In this document: in pieces, positions 1 to 6,210 of the stretch | Layout of the letters: every line of letters starts with the position of its first letter | Position numbering within the stretch: the first letter of the stretch is position 1 | Assembly (NCBI GenBank): GCA_016783985.1 | Contig: JADHVM010000006.1 | Location: 1 to 22,030, forward strand | Reading direction: 5' to 3' | Origin: Actinomycetota bacterium | Lineage (GTDB): Bacteria; Actinomycetota; Humimicrobiia; Humimicrobiales; Humimicrobiaceae | Length of the DNA stretch: 22,030 nucleotides | Translations under genes and position numbers: made by a program | Notes under the pieces: model-generated | Database searches by the model: none | What the model saw: the letters and a program-made list of their open reading frames with translations, nothing else | Told to the model about the DNA's origin: nothing

Positions 1-310
1 TGGTATGCTCAGAGATACTATCAATCACATATCCCATGTTAACCTTACAATTAAGATCAGGGATATCTTTTTGAAAGATTGTAGTACAATTTGGTAGGGA
101 AAATATAGCCTTACTAAGGTCAAGTCCTACTTTTCTTTCATCTACATCAAAAGCTGCCACAAAATTGATATCACTGGCAAAATATCCTCCGAAATTTTTA
201 GTAATAAGGCCAGGAATATCTGCCTCCTTGTCACTGTAATAGAAACGTCCCTGTACTAGTGAGCTAGCACAATTTCCAATACCTATTAGTGCTGTTCTAA
301 TTTCACTCAT
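1..310 (-). CDS. ino1: Inositol-3-phosphate synthase, N-terminal part (runs off the window)
   Basis: The first 103 codons read from an ATG at 310 and continue past the window edge. The product begins SEIRTALIGIGNCASSLVQG, the Rossmann NAD-binding start of prokaryotic myo-inositol-1-phosphate synthases. It is followed by YYSD, PGLI, GGYFASDINFVAAFDVD (residues 41-57) and KVGLDLSKAIF, all in family order. The enzyme converts glucose-6-phosphate to inositol-1-phosphate using bound NAD, the first step towards inositol lipids or inositol-based compatible solutes. A purine-rich site (AGGAAAGGAAG) lies upstream of the ATG. A promoter with 17-bp spacing sits at 352-380. The rest of the gene, including the catalytic lysines, is outside the window, so completeness cannot be judged. 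Confidence 0.88.
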   Translation of the reverse strand, partial: MSEIRTALIGIGNCASSLVQGRFYYSDKEADIPGLITKNFGGYFASDINFVAAFDVDERKVGLDLSKAIFSLPNCTTIFQKDIPDLNCKVNMGYVIDSISEHT

Positions 311-1000
311 TGTTCACTACTTCCTTTCCTATAATTTCTTAAAAGTTATATGTTATAGATAAAAAATTTTCCTATTACAATTATCATTAGTCTATATTAT
401 GTTTTTACGCATGAATATAAAGATGGATTAGCACTCTACCACTAAGACTGCTGATATTTAGAATAATAAAATAAAAAAGATAAAAAATCAAGATGCAGAT
501 GTTAGTTGTTGCTTGTTAATTTAGGGTTTAAAAAATTGCATTATAATTTTTAAACTCAGGATTTATAAAATCCTTGCCCACATCTAAGGTATAAATTTCA
601 GGACTTATACTTAAAATATTAATAAGCTTAGAATGATGTAATGTGGTACTGCATGAAAATATACTTGAAATGATAATTGATAATACTTAGTATCATATTA
701 TAAAATATTAGAAGTAACTCTTTGATCCAACTAATAAAATTTATTGGATTATGAAGAATTATTTAAAGAAAATACTTTAATTAAAAAGACCCTAGCAATC
801 TTTTATTATTTAACATATGGTGATTGAACTTATTATTAAGGGAGCTCTTGCTACTTTTAAGGTTTAGTTTTATAAATTATATAAAACTTATAGAATTATA
901 TTTAATAGTAGAATGAAAATAAGAAAAGTAGGATTGGTTAAGTAAAGGTCATTAATTTTTCATATGTTGGATAAATTAAATTTTGAAGGAAAACTAAAAG
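311..1000. other. AT-rich spacer without a recognisable gene
   Basis: About 690 bp between the divergent ino1 and phosphoribosyltransferase genes. Apart from the ino1 promoter, all six frames are broken by stops. The longest suggestive piece is about 28 codons, from a TTG near 753 to a TGA near 838, with no ribosome-binding site. A short imperfect palindrome centred on ATACTTAGTAT lies near 690. I see no RNA gene and no repeat array. The spacer could hold regulatory sites or a fully decayed gene. Confidence 0.5.
352..380 (-). promoter_or_regulatory. Sigma70-type promoter of ino1
   Basis: Read on the minus strand, TTGTAA (380-375) and TATAAC (357-352) are separated by 17 bp. Transcription would start near 345, giving a leader of about 35 nt before the ATG at 310. 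This is a match to consensus only. Confidence 0.5.
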
Positions 1001-1642
1001 ATGATGTTTGAAGATAGAAAAGATGCAGGCAAGAGACTTGCAAAAGCTTTAACTAAATATAGGAATAAGGATGTTTTAATTTTAGCTATTCCAAGAGGTG
1101 GTGTTGAAGTAGCCTATAAAGTAGCTGAATATTTAAATGCAGAATTAAACCTTTTAGTTTCAAGGAAGTTACCTTTCCCCAATAATAAAGAGGCAGGGTT
1201 TGGGGCAATTGCTGAAGATGGCAGTACTTTTATTTTTAAGGATGCCTACATGTGGCTATCTGAAGAGAAAATTGAGGAAATAAAGATGGAACAGATAGAT
1301 GAAGTAAGAAGAAGAATAGAAATACTGAGACAGGGTAAAAAACTACCAGGGATTAAGGGCAGGATTGTGATATTGATTGATGATGGTCTTGCAATGGGTT
1401 CTACTATTAGGGCAGCTATAATGCTCTGCAAAAATAAGGGAGCAAAGAAAGTAGTAGTGGCAGCACCTGTTTCTGGAGAGGATATTGCAAGAGAAATAGA
1501 AGAAATAGTTGATGAGATTGTAATTTTGGAAAAACCAGTATCTTTTCAAGCAGTAGCTCAAGTTTATAAAAATTGGCATGATGTTACAGATAGCGAAGTG
1601 ATTGAAATATTAAATAGTTGGCAAAGCAGGCAACAGAGATAA
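1001..1642 (+). CDS. Phosphoribosyltransferase-domain protein (COG1926 type)
   Basis: A 213-residue cytoplasmic type I PRTase-fold protein. The PRPP-binding loop is RIVILIDDGLAMGSTIRAA (121-139): hydrophobic strand, two acidic residues, then a Gly/Ser/Thr loop. The N-terminal stretch VLILAIPRGGVEVAYKVAEYL (25-45) and the following LVSRKLPFPNNKEAGFGAI (52-70) are hallmarks of the predicted phosphoribosyltransferases grouped as COG1926, whose substrate is generally unknown. Length is normal for that group. The start is ATG-ATG, with GAAGGA about 10 bases upstream. It is followed after 21 bp by a Sir2 gene on the same strand, so the two are probably cotranscribed. A link to nucleotide or NAD salvage is possible but is inference from this pairing only. 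Confidence 0.85.
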   Translation: MMFEDRKDAGKRLAKALTKYRNKDVLILAIPRGGVEVAYKVAEYLNAELNLLVSRKLPFPNNKEAGFGAIAEDGSTFIFKDAYMWLSEEKIEEIKMEQIDEVRRRIEILRQGKKLPGIKGRIVILIDDGLAMGSTIRAAIMLCKNKGAKKVVVAAPVSGEDIAREIEEIVDEIVILEKPVSFQAVAQVYKNWHDVTDSEVIEILNSWQSRQQR

Positions 1643-1663
1643 AGACAGTAATATAGATTAAGA

Positions 1664-2410
1664 ATGAATACTAGTAAAGCAAAAATAATAGCCAAAAATA
1701 TTTTGGAAAGCAAAAAAACAAGTGTGCTCACTGGTGCAGGGATTTCAACTGAGAGTGGTATTCCAGATTTTAGAAGCCCAGGTACTGGACTTTGGAGTAG
1801 GTTTGACCCAAATATGTTATCCAGTGACGTTCTTTATAATAAGCCTGTTAAATTTTACAAGCAGGGTATAAAAATTTTAAAGTTTATAGCCTCTATTAAA
1901 AAGGCAAAACCTAACAGAGCCCATTATATACTGGCTGAAATGGAAAAAGAGGAGTTAGTATCTGCTATTATAACTCATAATATTGATGGACTTCACCTAA
2001 AAGCAGGTTCAAAAAAAATTTATGAAGTTCATGGAAATTTAAGAGAAGGATACTGTATCAGTTGTGAAAAAAGAGTAACATTTGGCACACTTATTAGTAA
2101 AGTAATAAGGGGTCAAATACCTCCTATTTGTAATAGTTGTGGAGGTGTTTTAAGACCAAATGTTGTCCTTTTTGGTGACGAGCTTCCCCAGAGTTATATT
2201 GAAGCTATAAAGGAAGTAGAAAAAAGTGATTTACTGTTAGTAGTTGGCTCCAGTCTTGAAGTAAGTCCTGTAAATAATCTTCCTTCTATATGTAAGAGAT
2301 TTATAATTATAAATAAGGGAAGAACTGATTTTGATAGCATGGCTTATGTTGTGTGGAATGAAAAAGCAAGTGTTGCACTGAATATGATTTATAAAGAAAT
2401 AAAAAAATAG
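1664..2410 (+). CDS. cobB: Sir2-family NAD-dependent protein deacylase
   Basis: A 248-residue sirtuin. Sirtuins remove acyl groups from lysine using NAD+, releasing nicotinamide and O-acyl-ADP-ribose. Visible motifs are GAGISTESGIPDFRSPGTGLW (24-44) for NAD binding, THNIDGLH (104-111), the catalytic histidine in EVHG (His123), four zinc-ribbon cysteines in two C-x2-C pairs (131/134 and 156/159), RPNVVLFGD (164-172) and GSSLEVSP (195-202). All key residues are present and the length is typical, so it should be active. The usual Gln of TQN is His here (THN), a mild variation. No strong ribosome-binding site is seen; its place 21 bp after the phosphoribosyltransferase suggests translation from a shared transcript. 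Whether it prefers acetyl or longer acyl groups cannot be told. Confidence 0.93.
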   Translation: MNTSKAKIIAKNILESKKTSVLTGAGISTESGIPDFRSPGTGLWSRFDPNMLSSDVLYNKPVKFYKQGIKILKFIASIKKAKPNRAHYILAEMEKEELVSAIITHNIDGLHLKAGSKKIYEVHGNLREGYCISCEKRVTFGTLISKVIRGQIPPICNSCGGVLRPNVVLFGDELPQSYIEAIKEVEKSDLLLVVGSSLEVSPVNNLPSICKRFIIINKGRTDFDSMAYVVWNEKASVALNMIYKEIKK

Positions 2411-2505
2411 GCAAATTGCTAATAATACCGGATTTGATTATATGACACCAGAAGGGTTTGTTATATGGATTAGAAAAAAAATGGCAAAAAAATATTTAAA
2501 AAAGA

Positions 2506-2841
2506 ATGCAAATGGAAATTTTTAATAATGATCAAGAATTACTTGAAGTTCTTTCAAACAAACAAGGTATTATTTTCTTTTTAGGCCAGACTGATACTGG
2601 CAAAACTACTTTTGCTAAAGAATTAATAAATAAAAACGTTGATAAAAATAAAAAAGTTGCTTTTCTTGATAGTGCTGTTGGGCAATCAACTGTAGGACCC
2701 CCAGCTACTGGAATTGGAATATTTTTGGATTTTGAGGAGAATAATAAAATTAAGATATTTACTCCAATATACGATATAAAAGAAATTAATTTTTTAAAGC
2801 TAAGTTTTATTAAAATAACTAAAACAGGGCAAAGAATATAA
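2506..2841 (+). pseudogene. Truncated Clp1/Grc3-type P-loop polynucleotide kinase remnant
   Basis: 111 residues with a clear Walker A loop GQTDTGKT (27-34) and then VAFLDSAVGQSTVGPPATGIG (51-71). This matches the N-terminal kinase core of Clp1/Grc3-like 5'-hydroxyl polynucleotide kinases, which in other organisms phosphorylate RNA 5' ends. Known members run to about 250-350 residues or more; this one stops soon after the D-x-x-x-GQS-x-x-GPP motif and lacks the later LID and C-terminal parts. Downstream to about 2910, short open stretches exist in other frames (for example one encoding VVPVGYLE before a stop near 2908) but no intact continuation. There is no good ribosome-binding site. In 2411-2505 another frame, overlapping the end of the sir2 gene, is open and ends at 2525; its origin is unknown. 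I read this as a decaying gene; a functional mini-protein is less likely. Confidence 0.6.
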
Positions 2842-2929
2842 TTTACTAAGCTTACCTGAAAATTATATTAACTTATATATGTGGTTCCTGTTGGGTATCT
2901 TGAATAACAATTATTGAGGGGTATTAAAA

Positions 2930-3394
2930 ATGTTTGTTGGCGCGGATGGTTGCAGAGCAGGGTGGTTTGCTGTTCTGCTTGCTGAGAACAGCGACTGGAA
3001 AATAGATGTTTTTCCAGATGTGTTCAGCCTTTGGAATAGATACAAAAGCACTTCGGTAATACTTATTGATATTCCTATTGGTTTAAGGGAAAGAGGATAC
3101 AAAGAGCGGAAGTGTGATAAGAAGGCTCGGCAGTTGCTTGGCCCCAGGCGGGCCTCTGGTGTATTTCCAGCTCCCTGCCGAACTACAATTTATACCGAGA
3201 GTTATGAGAAAGCAAACGTAATCAATAAGCAAATGACAGGAAGAGGATTGTCCCTCCAGACATGGAATATAATTCCTAAAATTCGTGAGGTAGATATTCT
3301 TCTTTCAAATGATGAATCTACCAGACTGAAAGTAAGAGAAATCTATCCAGAGATATGCTTATGGGCACTGGCTGTCCGCATCAAGCAATTATAA
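2930..3394 (+). pseudogene. DUF429 family protein, C-terminally truncated
   Basis: 154 residues starting FVGADGCRAGWFAVLL, the RNase-H-like first strand of DUF429 proteins (predicted nucleases). It continues with ILIDIPIGL (44-52), GPRRASGVFPAPCR (71-84) and REIYPEICLWAL (136-147). Full-length relatives usually exceed 200 residues and continue past the (H/Y)PE-x-x-x-W motif with a conserved Lys-rich segment. Here the frame ends seven residues after LWAL in AVRIKQL, so the C-terminal third is missing. The ribosome-binding site is strong (GAGGGG before ATG). Base composition is visibly richer in G+C than the neighbours (for example 3120-3180), which suggests acquisition by transfer. It could still be expressed, but I consider it truncated and probably non-functional. 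Confidence 0.62.
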
Positions 3395-3809
3395 AAGTTT
3401 TTAAGTTAAAGGCAAAAGCAAATTCTTAACTTCATCTCGTTTAGTTGATCACTTTATTCAATGTCAGAACCAGGATAATGACTTTAAGTAAGGATATCTT
3501 TATCCCTGAATTAGTTCTCAACAATTAATAAACCTTCTATTACTACTAAATTCTGCTTTTATTATTGAAATACATAGTTTCCGTTCTGATTATAAAGAGT
3601 GGTGGGCCACTGTTTACAGAATTGGAACCAGATATTAAAGGATTTAGTAGAATTTAATAAACTGAAATTTGCTTAACAATAAATACTGCAATTTACCTTT
3701 GATGCCCCGATGTTTACAATTTCGAACTGGATTTTAAAGGAATTAACAGAAATCAAGAATCATATGGAATAATTTAAATTTGATAGCAAAGTAAAAATAA
3801 TCTGAGCAC
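3395..3809. other. Non-coding or decayed spacer with a diverged direct repeat
   Basis: 415 bp with no ORF of useful length. It carries two diverged copies of a 43-bp unit (see the repeat entry). One reading of the first copy gives CLQNWNQILKDLVEFN and a frame-shifted reading of the second gives SNWILKELTEIKN, so both may be remnants of one coding segment. The NW-x-x-(I/L)L pattern faintly recalls the C-terminus of IS256-type transposases, but this is too short to claim. Confidence 0.4.
3611..3752. repeat. Diverged direct repeat, two copies of about 43 bp
   Basis: Copy 1 (3611-3653) and copy 2 (3711-3752) both begin TGTTTACA and share GAAC, TTAAAGGA and AGAA blocks in register. With one 1-base gap I count 33 of 43 positions identical. 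They are 100 bp apart start to start. The level of divergence points to an old duplication or two remnants of the same element. Confidence 0.5.
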
Positions 3810-4526
3810 CTATATTTTATTTAAAAATTGTGCCTTTATAAAAGGCAACCTCATTCTATTAAACTTACTTGATTTTTTTTGAATCTTTAAAGCTATATCA
3901 TAACATCTTTTAGCTTCTTTAACTTGCCCAAGTTCAATAAGAGCTGCACCTTTGTAATACCATGACCTGTAATAAAAGGGATTTATCTTTATAGCTTCAT
4001 TAAAGCAATCCATTTCTTCATCGTATTTCCCAAGTTTGTCAAAAGTTATACCTTTGTTGCACCAAGCATCTTCAAATTCTGGATTAATCTTTATAGCTTC
4101 ATTAAAGCAATCCAATGCCTCATTATGTTGCCCAAGTTTATCAAGAACTATACCTTTATTATACCATGCTGTGCAATACAAAGGATTAATCTTTATAGCT
4201 TTATTAAAGCAATCCAATGCCTCATTATGTTGCCCAAGTTTATCAAGAGCTACACCTTTATTACACCATGCTGTGCAATACAAAGGATTAATCTTTATAG
4301 CTTTATTAAAATAATCTACTGCTTCACTAAATTTTTTTAGCTTATAAAGAGAAATTCCTTTACTTATTAAAAATTGTATATTTTTTTCATCAAACATAAT
4401 AAAATTTTTATTTCTTATTTGGGTATTTCCTGATAATTCATTCCCCAAAACAAAAATTGGCAAAGATGGAAATAATAAAAAAATAGTAGTCTTAAAAAGT
4501 ATTAAAAGCTTATTTTTATTATTTAT
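3810..4526 (-). CDS. Exported tetratricopeptide-repeat protein, apparent ATA start
   Basis: The conventional reading starts at a TTG at 4463 (217 residues), but no ribosome-binding site precedes it. The frame stays open upstream, and at 4539-4533 there is a perfect AAGGAGG. Six bases after it lies ATA (4526-4524), with ATT just before. Starting there adds 21 residues, NNKNKLLILFKTTIFLLFPS, and completes a classic signal peptide: basic start, hydrophobic core, then a likely cleavage after FVLG near residue 28. The mature part holds about five 34-residue TPR units with the pattern AWxNKGxxLDKLGQHNEALDCFNxAIKINP, a protein-binding superhelix. It ends in a basic tail. No lipobox cysteine is seen, so the protein is probably periplasmic or secreted. 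It stands alone behind its own promoter and a structured leader. The partner is unknown. Confidence 0.75.
   Translation of the reverse strand: MNNKNKLLILFKTTIFLLFPSLPIFVLGNELSGNTQIRNKNFIMFDEKNIQFLISKGISLYKLKKFSEAVDYFNKAIKINPLYCTAWCNKGVALDKLGQHNEALDCFNKAIKINPLYCTAWYNKGIVLDKLGQHNEALDCFNEAIKINPEFEDAWCNKGITFDKLGKYDEEMDCFNEAIKINPFYYRSWYYKGAALIELGQVKEAKRCYDIALKIQKKSSKFNRMRLPFIKAQFLNKI
4076..4279 (-). repeat. Two nearly identical 102-bp units inside the TPR gene
   Basis: Units 4076-4177 and 4178-4279 differ at only about eight to nine of 102 positions by eye; part of the unit continues to about 4310. Each encodes one 34-residue TPR. Neighbouring TPR units in the same gene are much more diverged, so this pair looks like a recent in-frame duplication, and copy number could vary between strains. 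Confidence 0.75.
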
Positions 4527-4595
4527 AATACCCCTCCTTATGAATTAAAAATATTTAAACTTTTTATTTTAAAAAATTTTATATAAATTACTTAA

Positions 4596-4623
4596 ATAAA
4601 AAAACCGACTATTTTAGTCGGTT
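4596..4623 (-). terminator. Intrinsic terminator in the leader of the TPR gene
   Basis: On the minus strand a perfect 9-bp stem (arms 4623-4615 and 4611-4603, loop of three A) containing ACCGACTA is followed immediately by a run of seven T. It lies between the promoter at 4720-4747 and the start codon at 4526, so it would cut the transcript short unless prevented. Confidence 0.8.
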
Positions 4624-4713
4624 ACTCCATTAGCTCCACTTTCATTAAGCGCCCATATTTAAAAAAGTTTCACCGCTCTAAATTTTCTTATCAATTATAT
4701 ATTATAGATTTAT
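4603..4713 (-). promoter_or_regulatory. Candidate riboswitch or attenuator leader of the TPR gene
   Basis: From a predicted start near 4713 the leader runs about 110 nt to the terminator. Within it, CGGU (4675-4672) can pair with ACCG (4622-4619), and ACU (4668-4666) with AGU (4626-4624), forming a helix that closes the leader. A small hairpin, CGCUU-AAUGA-AAGUG (4651-4637), lies inside. The same ACCG bases form the 5' arm of the terminator, so the two folds exclude each other, as in riboswitches that act through termination. I could not match it to a known riboswitch class. An RNA-binding protein or simple attenuation is also possible. Confidence 0.5.
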
Positions 4714-4719
4714 AATAGA

Positions 4720-4747
4720 ATTATAGTAGTTTTTTTATAAATGTCAA
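4720..4747 (-). promoter_or_regulatory. Consensus sigma70 promoter of the TPR gene
   Basis: On the minus strand TTGACA (4747-4742) and TATAAT (4725-4720) are both perfect consensus hexamers with a 16-bp spacer. This is the best promoter in the window and implies strong transcription into the structured leader. Confidence 0.75.
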
Positions 4748-4899
4748 ATTATTTAAATTATTTATCTCTACAGTATTTAAAGTTTTATATAAGCTTATAA
4801 AATTATGATATATGAAATCATGAGTACAATATTTATATTATCTAACTTTAAAGATAGGTAAATATAGGGAGGGAAAAAAATAAAAAATAGTAATACTAG

Positions 4900-4931
4900 T
4901 ACTTTATTTAATATAAGTATTAAGTAAAGTA
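4900..4931 (-). terminator. Probable terminator of tRNA-Ile
   Basis: Three bases after the tRNA CCA end lies an inverted repeat with 14-bp arms (4931-4918 and 4913-4900), one mismatch and a 4-nt loop. On the minus strand it is followed within about 12 bases by T-rich sequence. AT-rich stem, so strength is uncertain. Confidence 0.5.
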
Positions 4932-4934
4932 TTG

Positions 4935-5011
4935 TGGTGGGCCTATCTGGACTCGAACCAGAGACCTCATCCTTATCAGGGATGCGCTCTAACCTGCTGA
5001 GCTATAGGCCC
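4935..5011 (-). tRNA. tRNA-Ile (anticodon GAT), CCA encoded
   Basis: The minus strand reads GGGCCTATAGCTCAG at the 5' end, a D-arm with AGCTCAGCAGGTTAGAGC, an anticodon stem CATCC/GGATG around the loop CTGATAA (anticodon GAT at 4977-4975), the T-arm with GGTTCGAGTCC, and an acceptor stem GGGCCTA/TAGGCCC followed by A and an encoded CCA (4937-4935). All arms pair. It decodes AUC/AUU isoleucine codons. Confidence 0.97.
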
Positions 5012-5026
5012 AATTTAACAGTGGAC

Positions 5027-5055
5027 AAAATACCAATTTAAAATATTTTTGTCAA
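5027..5055 (-). promoter_or_regulatory. Promoter of tRNA-Ile
   Basis: On the minus strand TTGACA (5055-5050), a 17-bp spacer and TATTTT (5032-5027). The predicted transcript starts about 9 nt before the mature tRNA 5' end, a sensible arrangement. Confidence 0.65.
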
Positions 5056-5171
5056 AATGATTTAAAATGTGGTGTCTATACAAGATTTAATATGCTTTAC
5101 AATCTTTAGTAACCTATTTTCTTATTTTGCATCCGACTTCTTAATTCTGCCTGCTTGCTATGACTTTAATT

Positions 5172-5549
5172 CTATTCAGACTCTGAACTTTCTACTGGTA
5201 TAGCTCCCTTTCTGAATCTTAGCTCTATCCCACCACTGATTCTTAATACAACATTTGCTATCCATGTAGCCAGTGCTCCAAAAGCAGCAACAAATACAGA
5301 CGCAATTAATCCGCCAATAATAATACCAATAATGATTAGCACTCCAGATCTACCACCAGCATTAATATAATCATTAATATTAAACCCAAAGTTCTGTGCC
5401 AGATTTGCTATCCCAAAGGCCCATCCAATTAGAAATATAATCCCAAAAATTATCGCATACAATATAAAGAATATTAAATAAGCAATGAGTATGTACTTAA
5501 ACATTGATAACTCACTGACACTTCTAAGTACTTTTCTTTCAACCTTCAT
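5172..5549 (-). CDS. DUF3566-like membrane protein downstream of gyrA
   Basis: 125 residues. A short basic cytoplasmic start (MKVERKVLRSVSELSMFK) is followed by a long hydrophobic segment at about 19-46, a loop at about 47-70 (FGFNINDYINAGGRSG), and a second long hydrophobic segment at about 71-104 ending LATWIANVVLRISGGIELRF. The two-helix layout, the middle loop and the final N-x-x-x-x-x-GG-(I/V)-E-(L/V) pattern fit DUF3566, a membrane family of unknown function best known from Actinobacteria, where it lies between gyrA and tRNA-Ile. The same order is seen here, which supports the call. The start is set by AAGGGAG before ATG. It is separated from the DUF4870 gene by about 135 bp. Function unknown. 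Confidence 0.62.
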   Translation of the reverse strand: MKVERKVLRSVSELSMFKYILIAYLIFFILYAIIFGIIFLIGWAFGIANLAQNFGFNINDYINAGGRSGVLIIIGIIIGGLIASVFVAAFGALATWIANVVLRISGGIELRFRKGAIPVESSESE

Positions 5550-5684
5550 AGATTTCTCCCTTGATTTATTATTAATAATACCAATACTAAAACATTTATA
5601 ATGACCATTTTCCAGAGATAACTTTATGGTTACACTGTATTCATTACTTAATATTTAATCTATTATTAATCGCTGCCAGTACAA

Positions 5685-6074
5685 TTAATATTTTATATAT
5701 TTATCTGTTAATTTTGATATTCCAGGAATTCTGTAGGTTTTCCCCTGAAAGACTTGAACAATTGCAATAATCTTAAAAGCTAAACTTGCAACAAGTGCTA
5801 ACCAGCCTAATACCATAAATAATATTCCTATAAAAGGAATCCAACTTAAAAATCCAAAAAATACTATAAGAATAATTACATCACAAATACCAATAATTAA
5901 CGCCTGTAATGCATTCCATTTTACAGCTCTATTTTCCTTTTCTATCAGATAAAATACCAAGCCGCCTATCCAGCTAAAAATATAAGCCAGCAATATTGCA
6001 ACTTTTGCATCCATTCCTGTAGAACTTTTTTTATTAAGATCTGGATCAACAACAGATTTATTTACTTCTACCAT
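5685..6074 (-). CDS. DUF4870-like multi-pass membrane protein
   Basis: 129 residues. The first 23 are polar (MVEVNKSVVDPDLNKK). They are followed by VAILLAYIFSWIGGLVFYLI, then EKENRAVKWNALQALI, then further hydrophobic stretches up to about residue 115. The LEKENR-x-V-(K/R)-(F/W)-x-A-x-Q-(S/A) signature between the first two helices is typical of DUF4870, a small membrane family of unknown function. The ribosome-binding site is strong (AGGAGGGG before ATG). It lies on the same strand as gyrA with a 136-bp gap that holds an 11-bp perfect inverted repeat (6111-6141), so it may have its own promoter. No biochemical role can be given. Confidence 0.7.
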   Translation of the reverse strand: MVEVNKSVVDPDLNKKSSTGMDAKVAILLAYIFSWIGGLVFYLIEKENRAVKWNALQALIIGICDVIILIVFFGFLSWIPFIGILFMVLGWLALVASLAFKIIAIVQVFQGKTYRIPGISKLTDKYIKY

Positions 6075-6110
6075 TAAGCTCCCCTCCTCTCTTTTAAAAA
6101 ATTATTAACA

Positions 6111-6141
6111 TTATATTAAATATTTTAAAAATTTAATATAA
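6111..6141. repeat. AT-only inverted repeat upstream of the DUF4870 gene
   Basis: Arms TTATATTAAAT (6111-6121) and ATTTAATATAA (6131-6141) are perfectly complementary over 11 bp around a 9-bp centre. The repeat lies 37 bp before the DUF4870 start codon. It could be an operator or a cruciform, but AT-only repeats also arise by chance in such a genome. Confidence 0.35.
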
Positions 6142-6210
6142 CAATTTCAATATTTTCCCAATATTTAATTAACATATAATACCAGATACAGTTAACAATT
6201 CAAGAGAAGT

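Noticed and set aside
2442..2525. 28-codon ORF with MTPEGFVIWIRKKM
   Set aside because: No ribosome-binding site, no recognised family, and it overlaps the start of the next frame; probably a remnant.
4036..4340. Plus-strand ORFs with repeated sequence
   Set aside because: They are the reverse reading of the TPR units in the minus-strand gene; the repeats explain their openness.
4595..4715. Cyclic-di-GMP (GEMM) riboswitch
   Set aside because: The 3' part (GGAGTAACCGA) looks loosely similar, but the conserved CAAACC and ACGCAAAGCC blocks of that class are absent, so I left the class open.
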